Under the pieces are notes generated by a model. That model was given only the letters and a program-made list of their open reading frames with translations. It was not told where the DNA came from and did no database searches. DNA of 64,000 nucleotides, taken from assembly GCF_015762685.1 (NCBI RefSeq), contig NZ_PEHF01000048.1, positions 41,089 through 105,088 of the forward strand. The letters run 5' to 3'. The stretch's first letter is position 1; each line of letters begins with the position of its first letter. This DNA is from Candidatus Symbiopectobacterium sp. 'North America'. GTDB taxonomy: Bacteria > Pseudomonadota > Gammaproteobacteria > Enterobacterales > Enterobacteriaceae. Positions 47,579 through 57,394 of the stretch are shown here, one piece after another. The translations under genes were made by a program, and so were the position numbers.

Positions 47579-49429
47579 TTATTTCACTTCACCGCAGGCC
47601 ATGCAAAGGGCATAGCGATGCTGCGGATCGTTAAACGTATTGAACAAGGCAGGTTGTGCTTGCACCACTTCAGCCAACTGCGCTACCGTAGCAGGTAACA
47701 TGGTCTGAAGCCGGGCCGGTAACCAGGCATGGGTGGCGGCGTTGACGCGGTTTAGCATCATATCCAGCAGGCTTGGCTGCTCTTCAAACCAGTTGAGCTG
47801 GTATTGGCCCAGCTTGGCCAGTTCAGCGGCTTTTTTGACTGCATCGTCAAAGTCACCCAACTGATCGACCAACCCGTTGGTCTTGGCGTCGTCACCGGTC
47901 CATACGTGCCCCTGGGCGATTTTATCAATCTCTTCCGGGCTTTTCTTACGTGATTGCGCGACCAGATCGACGAAGTTTTTATAACCACGATCGATGCTGA
48001 TTTGCATCATCTGAGAAAACTCGGGCGGCAGTGTTTTGGTGATGCTGAGATCTGCCAACGGGGAGGTTGCCACACCATCGGTATGTACGCCGATAGCGCC
48101 AAGGGTATTTTCAAACGTGGTGATCACGCCAAATATACCAATCGAACCCGTCAGGGTGCTCGAACTGGCGATGATGGCGTTAGCTGACGTGGAGATCCAG
48201 TAGCCGCCGGACGCGGCCATACCGCCCATGGATACCACGATCGGTTTGCCAGCCAGACGTACTGCCATCAACTCAGAGCGAATCTTCTCCGAAGCGGTTA
48301 CGCTGCCTCCGGGACTATTAACGCGCAGCACGATCGCCTTGATTTTAGGATCCAGTCTGGCCTGACGAATTTGAGCCGCCGTGGTATCACCACCGACCAC
48401 CCCCGGGGTTTCCGGACCATCAACAATAGCGCCACTGGCAAAGATCACCGCAATTTCTGCGCAGCTTTGAGTGGTCGGTTTTTCGGTGTAGTCGTAAATG
48501 CTGGTGTAGTTGAAGCTCTGATTTTTGGTGTCCCAGCCGAAGGTTTTTACCAGCTTCTGTTCAATGACCGAACGTGATGCCACTTCGTCCACCAGTTTGT
48601 TTTCCCGCGCATAGCGTGCCGGATCGCCTTGCACAGCCTGAAGGCCGGCAATAATCGCGCTGGCACCGGGGAACAGTTGTTGAGGTGTAATTTGTCGGTT
48701 TACTGCAACCGTATTCAGGTAGTTTTGCCACAATCCACCGACCCAGCGCATATCAGCTTCGCGCGCTTCGGAGGACATATCGTCACGCAGGAAAGGCTCT
48801 ACCGCAGATTTGTAGGTACCGACGCGGAATACATGACTGGTTACATCCAGCTTTTCCAACAGCGATTTGTAATAGAGGCCATTGGTGGCGAAACCGCGCA
48901 GATCAATGTTACCCTGCGGGGTGAGTGAAATGCTTGTCGCGAAACTGGCCAGATAGTATTGCGTTTGGCTGTAACTGTCGCCGATCGCAAAAATGGGCTT
49001 ACCGCTGTCGCGGAATTCACGCAATGCCTTGCCGATATATTGCAGAGAGGGCTGGTCGGCACCGACGAAATCGCTCAGATCGAGCACCATACCGGTAATA
49101 TTGCTGTCGGTTTTGGCCTGACGAATCGTATTAACAATATCAAACAGCGAATTTTCCTGACGGCGATTGCTGGAAGCACCAAAAAATTCTCTGCCCAACT
49201 GACGCAGTTTATTATTGACCGTCGGTTTATCGACGACAACGCCGGTGAGATCAACGAGCAGCGCGCCTTGAGGTGTTTGGGCTGGTGCATTTTTAAACTG
49301 CACATAAATACCGACACCCCCCAGAATTAACACAATCAGAAACAGGTTAAGAATAAACTCGCGGGTGAAATTGAGCAGACGCCAAGTCCACTTGAAGAGT
49401 CCGCTAAAGATTCGCCACAGTGTGCGCAT
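47579..49429 (-). CDS. sppA: Signal peptide peptidase SppA (protease IV)
   Basis: Inner-membrane serine protease that degrades cleaved signal peptides in the periplasm. It has 616 residues (E. coli 618), with one N-terminal membrane helix (FILNLFLIVLILGGVGIYVQ) and two tandem S49 domains. The catalytic lysine is in VGTYKSAVEPF of the first domain and the nucleophile serine in MGGMAASGGYW of the second. ATG 49429 (MRTLWRIFSGLFKWTWRLLN) matches the E. coli start; the frame extends eight codons upstream. It is intact. Confidence 0.96.
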   Translation of the reverse strand: MRTLWRIFSGLFKWTWRLLNFTREFILNLFLIVLILGGVGIYVQFKNAPAQTPQGALLVDLTGVVVDKPTVNNKLRQLGREFFGASSNRRQENSLFDIVNTIRQAKTDSNITGMVLDLSDFVGADQPSLQYIGKALREFRDSGKPIFAIGDSYSQTQYYLASFATSISLTPQGNIDLRGFATNGLYYKSLLEKLDVTSHVFRVGTYKSAVEPFLRDDMSSEAREADMRWVGGLWQNYLNTVAVNRQITPQQLFPGASAIIAGLQAVQGDPARYARENKLVDEVASRSVIEQKLVKTFGWDTKNQSFNYTSIYDYTEKPTTQSCAEIAVIFASGAIVDGPETPGVVGGDTTAAQIRQARLDPKIKAIVLRVNSPGGSVTASEKIRSELMAVRLAGKPIVVSMGGMAASGGYWISTSANAIIASSSTLTGSIGIFGVITTFENTLGAIGVHTDGVATSPLADLSITKTLPPEFSQMMQISIDRGYKNFVDLVAQSRKKSPEEIDKIAQGHVWTGDDAKTNGLVDQLGDFDDAVKKAAELAKLGQYQLNWFEEQPSLLDMMLNRVNAATHAWLPARLQTMLPATVAQLAEVVQAQPALFNTFNDPQHRYALCMACGEVK

Positions 49430-49837
49430 GTTATCTCCAAAAACGCCAAACATAATACCTGCTCGCTGTTCCTTTTGATGGCAAAGCGAGCAGTAAAGGG
49501 TTGCCCCGCGACATTCACGCTAATAAGAGCGAACTTACTCTCTATCCTAATGAGCGCATAGGAAAATGCCAACTTCATTAGTATCCTTCGTTGATAAAAA
49601 TGTGTCTATTTTGTAAAGAAAAGCGATTGCTTACGAGGCGACCTTTTTCGTGCGGCGTGATGTGGCGATAACCGGAGGAGGAATACTGAAGCGCGCGGCA
49701 GAGATGAATAATAAAAAGCGGAATCTAGTAACGGCATTGCAGAGAAAAAACGCTCGTCCCTGGAAAATAATACTTTTACAATTATCACGTTGCCTGAAGT
49801 CGTCAGGTGAAGTGTATTCTTATCAATGGAGTGAACC
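49430..49837. other. Intergenic region upstream of sppA
   Basis: About 400 bases between divergent sppA and a broken secreted-protein gene. Short open frames on both strands lack family features and start signals. I see no RNA gene, repeat or clear operator. Confidence 0.5.
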
Positions 49838-50852
49838 ATGTCTTTTTTAACGCACGTCCGTGTGTTGTTCCTTTTGCTATTGACCCCTCTGTCATTCCCC
49901 GCTTTGGCCGATCCGGCTTCTGGCTTGATCTGTGGTATTTATAAAGAGCCAAGAAGCCAGATTCGCGTGTTAAATCACGAGTTGCTACAATAATCGTTTG
50001 CTACTGAGACCACGTTACATCATTAACGTTTAGAGGGAAGTAAACTCAAACGGGTCACGTTGAAAGAATTGGTCGACACCACCATGGACGTGTCTGCTGA
50101 CGGTAAAACCATCACTGATCCGATGTTCAAATTCAATTATGTGCTCAAGGAGGAGCAACCTTGTCTGACCAACCTGCCGCAGCCGAAAACTGAAGTGGGT
50201 AAAACCTGTTGGAATGACCTCCGTGCCTGCAAAAAAATGATGTATGAGATTGATACCGCACAGTTAAATCAACTGTGCGAAGATCACATTGATTCAGCGT
50301 GCAGCCGTTGGGAAGCGCGCGCCTCTGCGGAAAAGTCGGGTCAGTCGCTGTTCGCAACCGTGACGGGCATCCCGGCGGCACCAGCACAAGAATATACCGA
50401 TACCATGGCAGCGCTATGCCGCAGCGGTGTCTCGGCCAAACTGTGCACCGAAGCGGCCAAAGCTCAGTGGTGTAGTGGACAATATCTGGCTGTCCGTGAC
50501 CTTTTGCAGGTTGCCTGCGCCGCGCCGATTTAATGATGGTGCATCGTGCCAGAAAGTTACCAATTTGGCCTCATTGACAGAGCAGGACATCGCGTCGCCG
50601 GCATCAGGGATTCCCGTAGGAGCCTTTGCCCTGCGCGAAACGGGCGATCCTGATATCACTATTGCCGAAGACGGTATGGTGAACATGCGCGGCATTGTCC
50701 CAGTAAAAGCGCAAGAAGAACAAGGCATTATCCGTATCGGGCACAATAAAGGCGGTGCGTTCCCCTTTCGTCGTGCAGGAAATGACACGCTGATTGGCCT
50801 CGATTTCTGGAATCAGTTAAAGGTGTATCACTTGCGTCAAGACGCAGAGTGA
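49838..50852 (+). pseudogene. Secreted Cys-rich protein of unknown function, two stops and a frameshift
   Basis: From ATG 49838 (GGAG upstream) the frame gives a signal peptide, MSFLTHVRVLFLLLLTPLSF then PALADP, and GLICGIYKEP. TAA at 49991-49993 and TAA at 50024-50026 interrupt it. It resumes with RVTLKELVDTTMDVSADGKT and many cysteines (QPCLTN, KTCWND, RACKKM, QLCEDH, SACSRW, ALCRSG, KLCTEA, QWCSGQ) to 50533. A second part in another frame, SLTEQDIASPASGIPVGAFA through DFWNQLKVYHLRQD, ends at 50852; I infer one frameshift near 50530 joins the two. I do not recognise the family. The spacing of the cysteines suggests disulfides in the periplasm. Confidence 0.6.
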
Positions 50853-51117
50853 TCGCGACGCGGCATTGAGCGTGTTGCTGGTCACTGTTTGGATGCGCAG
50901 GCAAACGTTCTGTGCTTGCGCACCATCATAGGTCAACCGACTGAACAAGGCCGATAACATTCAGAATCTCGCCGCATTATTACCGGTATCCACTATGATA
51001 GGATTGCCATAAAACCGTTACTGACGCACCGCGAGTTGTGATACCGTGGCGCGCAATGACAGGCGATGGCAACGCTTGGCGCTATTTTTCATGCAGGCCG
51101 TTAACAGGAGAAAAATG

Positions 51118-51669
51118 ATGGATGCACTGGACTTGTTACTCAATCACCGTTCTGCCTCGCGTTTGGCTGCTCCGGCACCGCAAGGCGACGCGTTAGCCAA
51201 CATTATTCACGCTGGTATGCGCGCGCCAGATCACGGCACTCTGCAACCGTGGCGTTTCGTGATTGCACAGGATGAGGGGTTGGCCCGCCTGAGTGACGTT
51301 TTACACGCCGCTGCCCAACAGGAAGGACTGGACACTGCTGCACAATATAAAGCCCGTCAGGTACCGTTTCGCGCTCCAATGGTCATCACTGTGATCGCAC
51401 ACTGCGAAGAAAATCCCAAGGTGCCTAAATGGGAGCAGGTGGTTTCCGCGGGCTGCGCGGTGCAAGCGATGCAAATGGCAGCATTGGCTCAGGGTTTCAA
51501 CGGCATCTGGCCCAGTGGGCTGTGGACAGAGCACGAACAGGTGCGTGAAGCCTTCGGTTGCCGAGAACAAGATGAAATTGTCGGGTTTCTCTATTTGGGA
51601 ACACCGCAACTGAAAGCGTCCACCACGGTTGTGCCGTTGGACAAGGAAAAATTTGTCCGTTATTTCTGA
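51118..51669 (+). CDS. ydjA: Nitroreductase-family protein YdjA
   Basis: A 183-residue FMN-dependent minimal nitroreductase, the same length as E. coli YdjA. It begins [20 protein letters not shown] and shows the FMN-phosphate arginines (NHRSASR), [14 protein letters not shown] and [23 protein letters not shown] 51118 follows AGGAG by eight bases; ATG 51115 directly before is possible. In E. coli selD lies between ydjA and topB; here topB starts two bases after ydjA and selD is absent. It is intact. Confidence 0.93.
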   Translation: MDALDLLLNHRSASRLAAPAPQGDALANIIHAGMRAPDHGTLQPWRFVIAQDEGLARLSDVLHAAAQQEGLDTAAQYKARQVPFRAPMVITVIAHCEENPKVPKWEQVVSAGCAVQAMQMAALAQGFNGIWPSGLWTEHEQVREAFGCREQDEIVGFLYLGTPQLKASTTVVPLDKEKFVRYF

Positions 51670-51671
51670 TA

Positions 51672-53600
51672 ATGCGCCTGTTTATTGCTGAAAAACCCAG
51701 CCTCGCCAGGGCGATAGCTGATGTCTTGCCCAAACCGCATCGGCGCGGCGACGGCTACATTGCCTGCGGTTCGCAGGATGTCGTCACCTGGTGCGTCGGA
51801 CATCTGCTCGAGCAGGCTCAGCCCGATGCCTATGACGCCCGCTATGCGCGCTGGTCGTTGGCCGATCTGCCGATTGTCCCCGAAAAATGGCTATTAATGC
51901 CGCGCCCGTCGGTGAGCAAGCAACTGAATTCCATCAAGACGCTGCTGGGGGAGGCGACGGAGGTGATCCACGCCGGTGACCCGGATCGCGAAGGGCAACT
52001 GCTGGTGGATGAAGTGCTGGAGTATCTGGCGCTGGCACCGGAAAAACGCCAGCAGGTGCGGCGCTGCCTGATCAACGATCTCAACCCGCAGGCGGTGACG
52101 CGTGCGGTCGAACGCCTGCGCGATAACCGCGACTTTGTGCCGCTGTGCGTCTCGGCACTGGCGCGTTCGCGCGCTGACTGGCTCTACGGCATAAACATGA
52201 CCCGCGCCTACACGCTATTGGGGCGCAATGCCGGTTATGACGGCGTGCTCTCCGTCGGCCGGGTGCAAACGCCGGTGCTGGGGCTGGTGGTGCGCCGCGA
52301 TGAAGAGATCGAAAACTTCGTCTCCAAGGATTACTTTGAGGTTAAGGCGCATATTGTCACGCCTGCTGATGAACGCTTTGTGGCGCTGTGGCAACCGAGC
52401 GAATCCTGTGAACCCTATCAGGATGAAGAAGGGCGTCTGCTGCACCGTTCTTTGGCTGAACATGTGGTCAAGCGCATTTCAGGGCAGCCTGTTACCGTCA
52501 CGGATTACAGCGATAAGCGCGAGTCGGAAACGGCACCGCTGCCTTATTCTCTCTCTGCATTGCAAATTGAAGCCGCGAAACGCTTTGGCCTGAGTGCACA
52601 ACTGGTGCTGGACACCTGCCAGCGCTTGTATGAAACCCATAAGCTGATTACCTATCCGCGTTCGGACTGCCGTTACCTGCCTGAAGAGCATTTTGCCGGG
52701 CGTCACGCGGTTATCAATGCGATTACGGTGCATGCCTCCGGGTTATTGCCGCAATCGGTCGTCGATATTGAACGCCGCAATCGTTGCTGGGATGACAGCA
52801 AAATCGATGCTCACCATGCGATTATTCCCACTGCGCGCAGCGCCAGCGTCTCGCTAAGCGAGAACGAGCGTCAGGTGTACGGGCTGATTGCCCGACAGTA
52901 TCTGATGCAGTTTTGCCCTGATGCGGTGTTTCGGAAATGCGTTATTACTCTCGATATCGCTGGGGGGAAATTTATTGCCAAAGCCCGTTTTCTGGCCTAT
53001 GCGGGCTGGCGTGCGCTGTTGGGGGCCAAGGAGCGCGACGACGAAAACGACGGCTTGCCGCTTCCAGTGGTGGCCAAAGGGGATGTGCTGCTGTGTGAAA
53101 AAGGTGAAGTGGTGGAGCGGCAAACCCAGCCTCCACGTCCGTTTACCGATGCCACGTTGCTTTCCGCCATGACCGGTATTGCCCGTTTTGTGCAAGACAA
53201 AACGTTGAAGAAGATATTGCGTGAAACCGATGGCCTCGGTACCGAAGCCACGCGTGCAAGCATTATTGAGCTACTCTTTAAACGAAGCTTTCTGTTTAAA
53301 AAAGGGCGTTACATTCATGCTAGCGAAGCGGGGCGGGCGCTGATTCATGCACTACCACCTAGCGCTGCGTTGCCGGATATGACCGCCAATTGGGAAGCCA
53401 CGTTAACGTTGATCAGTGAAAAACAGAGCCATTACCAGGATTTTATGCAACCGCTCACTCAAACCTTGAGTGGATTGATCGAACAAGCACGACAGAACCG
53501 GTCCGCATCGGCGTTTCGCGGGCTGCAAGCACCACAAAAAATGCAGAAGAAAACACGTAAATCCACCGCGAAAAAGGCCGCGAAGGAGCAGAACGGATGA
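51672..53600 (+). CDS. topB: DNA topoisomerase III
   Basis: Type IA topoisomerase that decatenates DNA with RecQ-type helicases, 642 residues (E. coli 653). The Toprim domain is at the N terminus ([37 protein letters not shown] with the acidic DPDRE triad). The active-site Tyr is in [17 protein letters not shown] and [20 protein letters not shown] is the gate region. The C-terminal tail is Lys-rich ([17 protein letters not shown]) and suits DNA binding. The stop overlaps the next start as ATGA. Confidence 0.96.
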   Translation: MRLFIAEKPSLARAIADVLPKPHRRGDGYIACGSQDVVTWCVGHLLEQAQPDAYDARYARWSLADLPIVPEKWLLMPRPSVSKQLNSIKTLLGEATEVIHAGDPDREGQLLVDEVLEYLALAPEKRQQVRRCLINDLNPQAVTRAVERLRDNRDFVPLCVSALARSRADWLYGINMTRAYTLLGRNAGYDGVLSVGRVQTPVLGLVVRRDEEIENFVSKDYFEVKAHIVTPADERFVALWQPSESCEPYQDEEGRLLHRSLAEHVVKRISGQPVTVTDYSDKRESETAPLPYSLSALQIEAAKRFGLSAQLVLDTCQRLYETHKLITYPRSDCRYLPEEHFAGRHAVINAITVHASGLLPQSVVDIERRNRCWDDSKIDAHHAIIPTARSASVSLSENERQVYGLIARQYLMQFCPDAVFRKCVITLDIAGGKFIAKARFLAYAGWRALLGAKERDDENDGLPLPVVAKGDVLLCEKGEVVERQTQPPRPFTDATLLSAMTGIARFVQDKTLKKILRETDGLGTEATRASIIELLFKRSFLFKKGRYIHASEAGRALIHALPPSAALPDMTANWEATLTLISEKQSHYQDFMQPLTQTLSGLIEQARQNRSASAFRGLQAPQKMQKKTRKSTAKKAAKEQNG

Positions 53601-53914
53601 AATCATCACAGGTGATGTTGTTTGTCGGCGCGCTGGTCTCTCTGCCCGTGTGGGTGCAATCCACAGCGGTTACCACGCCCTCGCGGGGGAATACGGATAT
53701 CGTGGTTGGCGTACCGCACAGTGTGATTTTGGGCGATAACAACGGTTCGACGCGACGAGAGCCGCAAAACAACTGTATGCGTTGCTGCGTGTTCGAGAAT
53801 CGTAATTACACTGAAGGCGCTGTGGTGAGAACGGAAGGCGTGTTGTTGCAGTGTGTACGCGACAGGCAGACGCTGGGGACGAATAATCTGATCTGGCAGG
53901 TGCTTAAACAGTAA
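53597..53914 (+). CDS. ynjH: YnjH-like DUF1496 protein
   Basis: A 105-residue protein with a signal peptide ([20 protein letters not shown], cleavage near QSTA). The mature C-terminal core [20 protein letters not shown] and [20 protein letters not shown] matches DUF1496 (E. coli YnjH). Several cysteines suggest disulfides or metal binding in the periplasm. Its ATG overlaps the topB stop (ATGA), so translation is probably coupled. Function unknown. Confidence 0.85.
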   Translation: MKSSQVMLFVGALVSLPVWVQSTAVTTPSRGNTDIVVGVPHSVILGDNNGSTRREPQNNCMRCCVFENRNYTEGAVVRTEGVLLQCVRDRQTLGTNNLIWQVLKQ

Positions 53915-53930
53915 CGGTTTCCAAGGTGGA

Positions 53931-53948
53931 GCAGCCGCATGCGGCTGC
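53931..53948. repeat. 18-bp palindrome between ynjH and xthA
   Basis: GCAGCCGCATGCGGCTGC is a perfect palindrome in the 46-base gap between convergent ynjH and xthA. It can fold into a short hairpin and may act as a weak bidirectional terminator, though no T-tract follows. Confidence 0.45.
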
Positions 53949-53960
53949 CATCACAAGGTG

Positions 53961-54770
53961 TTACAGCCCGGAGAACGTGGCCCAAATCGGCGCGTGGTCG
54001 GACGGTTTTTCCATGCCGCGGATGTCGTAATCGATATCGCTCGCCGTGCAGTGCGCCGCCAATGCCTGACTGGCGAGGATCACATCAATTCGCAGGCCGC
54101 GATTGTCGTCAAAACCGGCAGAGCGGTAGTCAAACCAGGAATAACGATCGGTAATATCTGGTGCCAGTGCGCGGAAGGTATCGACCAATCCCCATCCAAG
54201 CAAGCGCGCCATCCATTCACGCTCTTCAGGTAAAAACGAACACTTACCGGTGCGCAGCCAGCGCTTACGGTTTTCTTCACCAATGCCAATATCCAGATCC
54301 GTCGGGCTGATATTGATATCCCCCATGACAATCAGCGGTTGCTCCGGGGTGTGATGCTGCGTCAGATAGGTCTGCAAGTCTGCATAAAAGCGCGTTTTGG
54401 CCGGGAATTTTACCGGATGGTCGCGACTCTCTCCCTGCGGGAAATAGCCATTGATAATGGTCAACGTTCCTGCGGGCGTGGCGAAATCTGCCATGATGAT
54501 GCGTCGCTGCGCATCGGGTTCATCTGTGGGAAAGCCGTAGCGCACGGCAATCGGTGTCTCTTTACACAGCAACGCGACGCCATAATGGCCTTTTTGCCCT
54601 TAATAGTAGACCTGATAGCCGAGCTTGCGTATCTCTTCGAAGGGAAACATATCATCGTGCACTTTGGTTTCCTGCAAGCCAATGATATCCGGCTGATGCT
54701 GGGCGATGATGGCGGCCAGTTGGTGAGAGCGGGCACGCAGCCCATTGATATTAAAAGAAACAAATTTCAT
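53961..54770 (-). pseudogene. xthA: Exonuclease III, interrupted by a stop
   Basis: Exonuclease III is the main AP endonuclease and 3'-repair exonuclease. From ATG 54770 the protein reads [20 protein letters not shown] and [23 protein letters not shown] at 54600-54602 (codon 57) follows GYQVYY, before [11 protein letters not shown], probably CAA to TAA. The rest is intact, with [30 protein letters not shown] and the catalytic His in [15 protein letters not shown] restart downstream would lack the Asn7 and Glu34 metal ligands. It is not translated as an active enzyme unless the stop is read through. Confidence 0.9.
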
Positions 54771-54882
54771 CGTCACTGCCATGTCAGGAAATTGTGACGC
54801 TGATGGTATCAGAAAAAACAGGCAAAGGTCACGCCAGAGGCGCACGGTGGATGATATCGCGGTCTGCCGATCGAACGGAAGG

Positions 54883-54911
54883 TTGAAGTAGCGATAGTAA
54901 GCCCTTATACT
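54883..54911 (+). promoter_or_regulatory. Sigma-70 promoter of the glycine riboswitch transcript
   Basis: TTGAAG (54883-54888) and TATACT (54906-54911) with an ideal 17-base spacer. Transcription would begin near 54918, at the 5' edge of the first aptamer, which supports the assignment. Confidence 0.65.
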
Positions 54912-54917
54912 TCGCAG

Positions 54918-55116
54918 CTCGCAGGAGAGAGGACCGCGCAACGCGCGACCCGCCAAAGGCGCAAACTCCCATAATCGCTCAGGCCACCTTACTGCACTTT
55001 GTTGATACGCCGACTGGAGAGAGGTGTGCACGTTGTTTATCGGCGTAGCCACCCACCGAAGGGGCAAGCGGCGTGAGCTGCATAAACTCTCAGGTAAAAC
55101 GGACAGGGGGAGAGGC
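54918..55116 (+). ncRNA. Tandem glycine riboswitch
   Basis: Two glycine aptamers follow one another. The second is close to consensus: GGAGAGAGG (55015), then CCACCGAAGGGGCAAGCGG, then AAACTCTCAGGTAAAACGGA and CAGGGGG. The first is more divergent: GGAGAGAGGACCGC (54924), CCCGCCAAAGGCGCAAACTC and CGCTCAGGCCACC. Tandem aptamers with a linker are the classical gcvT-type layout. The RNA ends about 20 bases before the GTG of a TRIC/UPF0126 gene. No strong terminator is visible, so control may act on translation initiation. Confidence 0.88.
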
Positions 55117-55137
55117 ACATTTCACAGGAAAACTTGT

Positions 55138-55764
55138 GTGCTTACTTACATCTATCTGATCGCAATTACCGCAGAAGGGATGTCTGGCGCATTGGCCGCC
55201 GGACCCAGGAACATGGATATTTTCGGTGTGGCGATGATCGCTTTTATCACCGCGCTGGGCGGTGGCACCGTCCGTGATATCCTGCTCGGCAACTATCCCA
55301 TTGGCTGGACGCAACACTCCGGTTACATCTATCTGACAATTGGTGCAGGCCTGTTCACTATCGTGATTGCCCGCATCATGCATCACCTGCATCGACTGTT
55401 CCTGATCCTTGACGCCATGGGGCTGATCGCCTTTACCATTATTGACTGCAATGTGGCGCAGAAGCTGAACTACTCCTTTACCGTGGTCATTATGGCCGGG
55501 ATTGTCACCGGGATCTTCGGTGGTATTCTGCGTGACATCTTTTGTAACCGCACGCCGATGGTGCTCAGAAAGGAGCTCTATGCCAGCGTATCACTGCTGG
55601 TGGCGCTGCTTTATCTCGGACTGAAAGCGTTGCAGATCAACCACGATATTAATCTGCTGGTGTCGTTTACCTTGGGGTTTTCGCTGCGTCTGGCGGCGAT
55701 CCGGTGGTCATGGCAACTGCCGGTGTTTTCTTACTCGCCGGGCAGTTGGAAAGGAAAAGCCTGA
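55138..55764 (+). CDS. TRIC/UPF0126 membrane protein (putative glycine transporter)
   Basis: A 208-residue membrane protein with two repeats of three helices plus one, typical of the UPF0126/TRIC family (E. coli YicG and YadS). Conserved segments are ITAEGMSGALAAG, the GGGTVRDILLGNYPIGW loop and its repeat FGGILRDIFCNRTPMVL. GTG 55138 is chosen (LTYIYLIAITAEGMSG) with AGGAAAA before it; the longer frame from 55024 runs through the riboswitch. Bacterial members have been described as cation channels or glycine transporters. The glycine riboswitch upstream favours a glycine role here. It is intact. Confidence 0.9.
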   Translation: MLTYIYLIAITAEGMSGALAAGPRNMDIFGVAMIAFITALGGGTVRDILLGNYPIGWTQHSGYIYLTIGAGLFTIVIARIMHHLHRLFLILDAMGLIAFTIIDCNVAQKLNYSFTVVIMAGIVTGIFGGILRDIFCNRTPMVLRKELYASVSLLVALLYLGLKALQINHDINLLVSFTLGFSLRLAAIRWSWQLPVFSYSPGSWKGKA

Positions 55765-55868
55765 GAGATGTGGTGAACCGCACCGTAATCGGGAATAAAA
55801 TGGTGTAACGTTGCTTCTTCATGACAATGTGGCGGACGGATCTGATCGTCTTCAGCTATTAGGATAAT

Positions 55869-57073
55869 ATGAAGAACAACTTTAACGTTTTTGTCGCGAG
55901 TTCTGCGTTTTCACTGCTGGGAATCGAGATTTACCATATCACGCTACCTTTGCTGGCATTGAGTCTCAACCTCGACCCTGTGCAGATTAGCTGGTGTGTG
56001 TTTGCTTTTTATTGTCCGGTGATTTTTATCAAAATAATATCATCACCGTTCATAGAGAAATCAAATAAGATCAATGTGCTAAAGTGTAGTGAGTGTGGAC
56101 GCATTCTCTGTTTGGCGCTATTTATCCTGTTGCTCACCTTGTTGCGCGATGCAAGTTTCCTGTGGATTATGGCGTTTTCACTCGCTTACGGCGTATTTAC
56201 CGTGCTTACTGAAGTGACTGAGCCCGTGGTAATCAAGGAACTGATTCAGGGGCACGCCTCCACATCGGCCTTGTCAACCTATGAGATCAGAACCCGAGCG
56301 GTTCAGCTTGTTGCGCCTGCGTTGTGTGGGTATCTGATCTCCGTGAATTTTTTCTTTCCCTATTCTGTCAACCTGCTCTTTTCGCTGTTAGCCGTGTTCT
56401 TGCTGTTCCTGATTCGTATCGATGTCCCACAGACAGCAAGCCCCGCTCACTCCACGATGGGCGCGGATATTCAACAGGCATTTCGCTGGTTGCGAGACAA
56501 TAAACTGTTTAGCGTCATCGTTGCTCTGACAGCGCTTAACAATTTTTTGCATCCGATTCTCTATCTGACCGTGATATGGAGCCTGAAAGCACAAAATACC
56601 GCCTTTGAAATTGAAATAACCGGCCTGGTGCTTTCTGGTCTAGGGGCGGGCGGTCTTATCGGCAGCTTTATTTCACGTAAAGTGATTAATATATTGTCGC
56701 TCAGGCAGTTAGTTCTCTTTGTAAACCTGGCCCTAGTGCTGGTTTTCTTTGGATTTCTCGTTTTCACCGATCCTGTTTCGATCTTTGTGCTGTTTGTTTT
56801 TAAAGCCATTATGGGGGGATATGGAATGTCAGTTGTAACGTATTCACCCTTCAGGAGATGTCGCTCAAACTGGCGGCAAGGATTTCTGCGGTGAGCGGGA
56901 CGTTGGTGAAAATCAGTGCCGGTGTTGGTAGCCTGGTGGCCGGGTATTCTCTAGGATTCATGGGGGCAGAGCTGACGCTGGTTACACTGGCCGTGCTGAC
57001 CTTGTTCATGCTGTCCGGCTCTTTTGTCTGTAAAAAAGAGTACGGTAAATACCATGAGCAAAAAGCGTTATAA
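55869..57073 (+). pseudogene. MFS transporter, frameshifted near the C terminus
   Basis: A 12-helix major facilitator of about 400 residues beginning MKNNFNVFVASSAFSLLGIE. The first 325 or so codons are open through GLVLSGLGAGGLIGSFISRK. One base is lost near 56845 (expected VTYSTLQEMSLKLAA). The frame then switches and continues with SLKLAARISAVSGTLVKISA to TAA at 57073. The last two helices would be missing from the product. The family resembles macrolide or siderophore exporters of the MFS_3 type, but I cannot assign a substrate. It is AT-richer than its neighbours. Confidence 0.85.
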
Positions 57074-57153
57074 GGGTAACAGGGAAAATTCAGGTGTCAG
57101 TTGGGAAGCAAAATGAACAGTGAAAACAAGATGGTGAAATGGGTGCTGCGAGA

Positions 57154-57238
<85 letters not shown>

Positions 57239-57279
57239 ATGGCCTAACTGATTGTGCGCTTTCTTGGTAAGCGGGGCGC

Positions 57280-57307
57280 ATCATATCAAATGCGACGCCC
57301 CTGTAAA
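57280..57307 (-). promoter_or_regulatory. Promoter of tRNA-Tyr
   Basis: On the minus strand TTTACA, a 16-base spacer and TATGAT are followed by the GC-rich discriminator GCGCCCC, typical of stable RNA promoters under stringent control. The tRNA begins about 40 bases downstream. Confidence 0.7.
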
Positions 57308-57360
57308 GCATGAACGCAAAAAAACGCGTTTGTTTGTCGTTTTTTCACACGCCTTGCGGG

Positions 57361-57386
57361 TTTTCCACTCAACGTTGAGTGGAAAA
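57361..57386. repeat. 26-bp perfect palindrome downstream of purU
   Basis: TTTTCCACTCAAC followed by its exact complement GTTGAGTGGAAAA. It lies nine bases beyond the purU stop and can form a long hairpin, but no T-tract follows the stem on either strand beyond the arms. It may serve as the purU terminator or as a protein-binding site. Confidence 0.65.
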
Positions 57387-57394
57387 ACAGCGAC

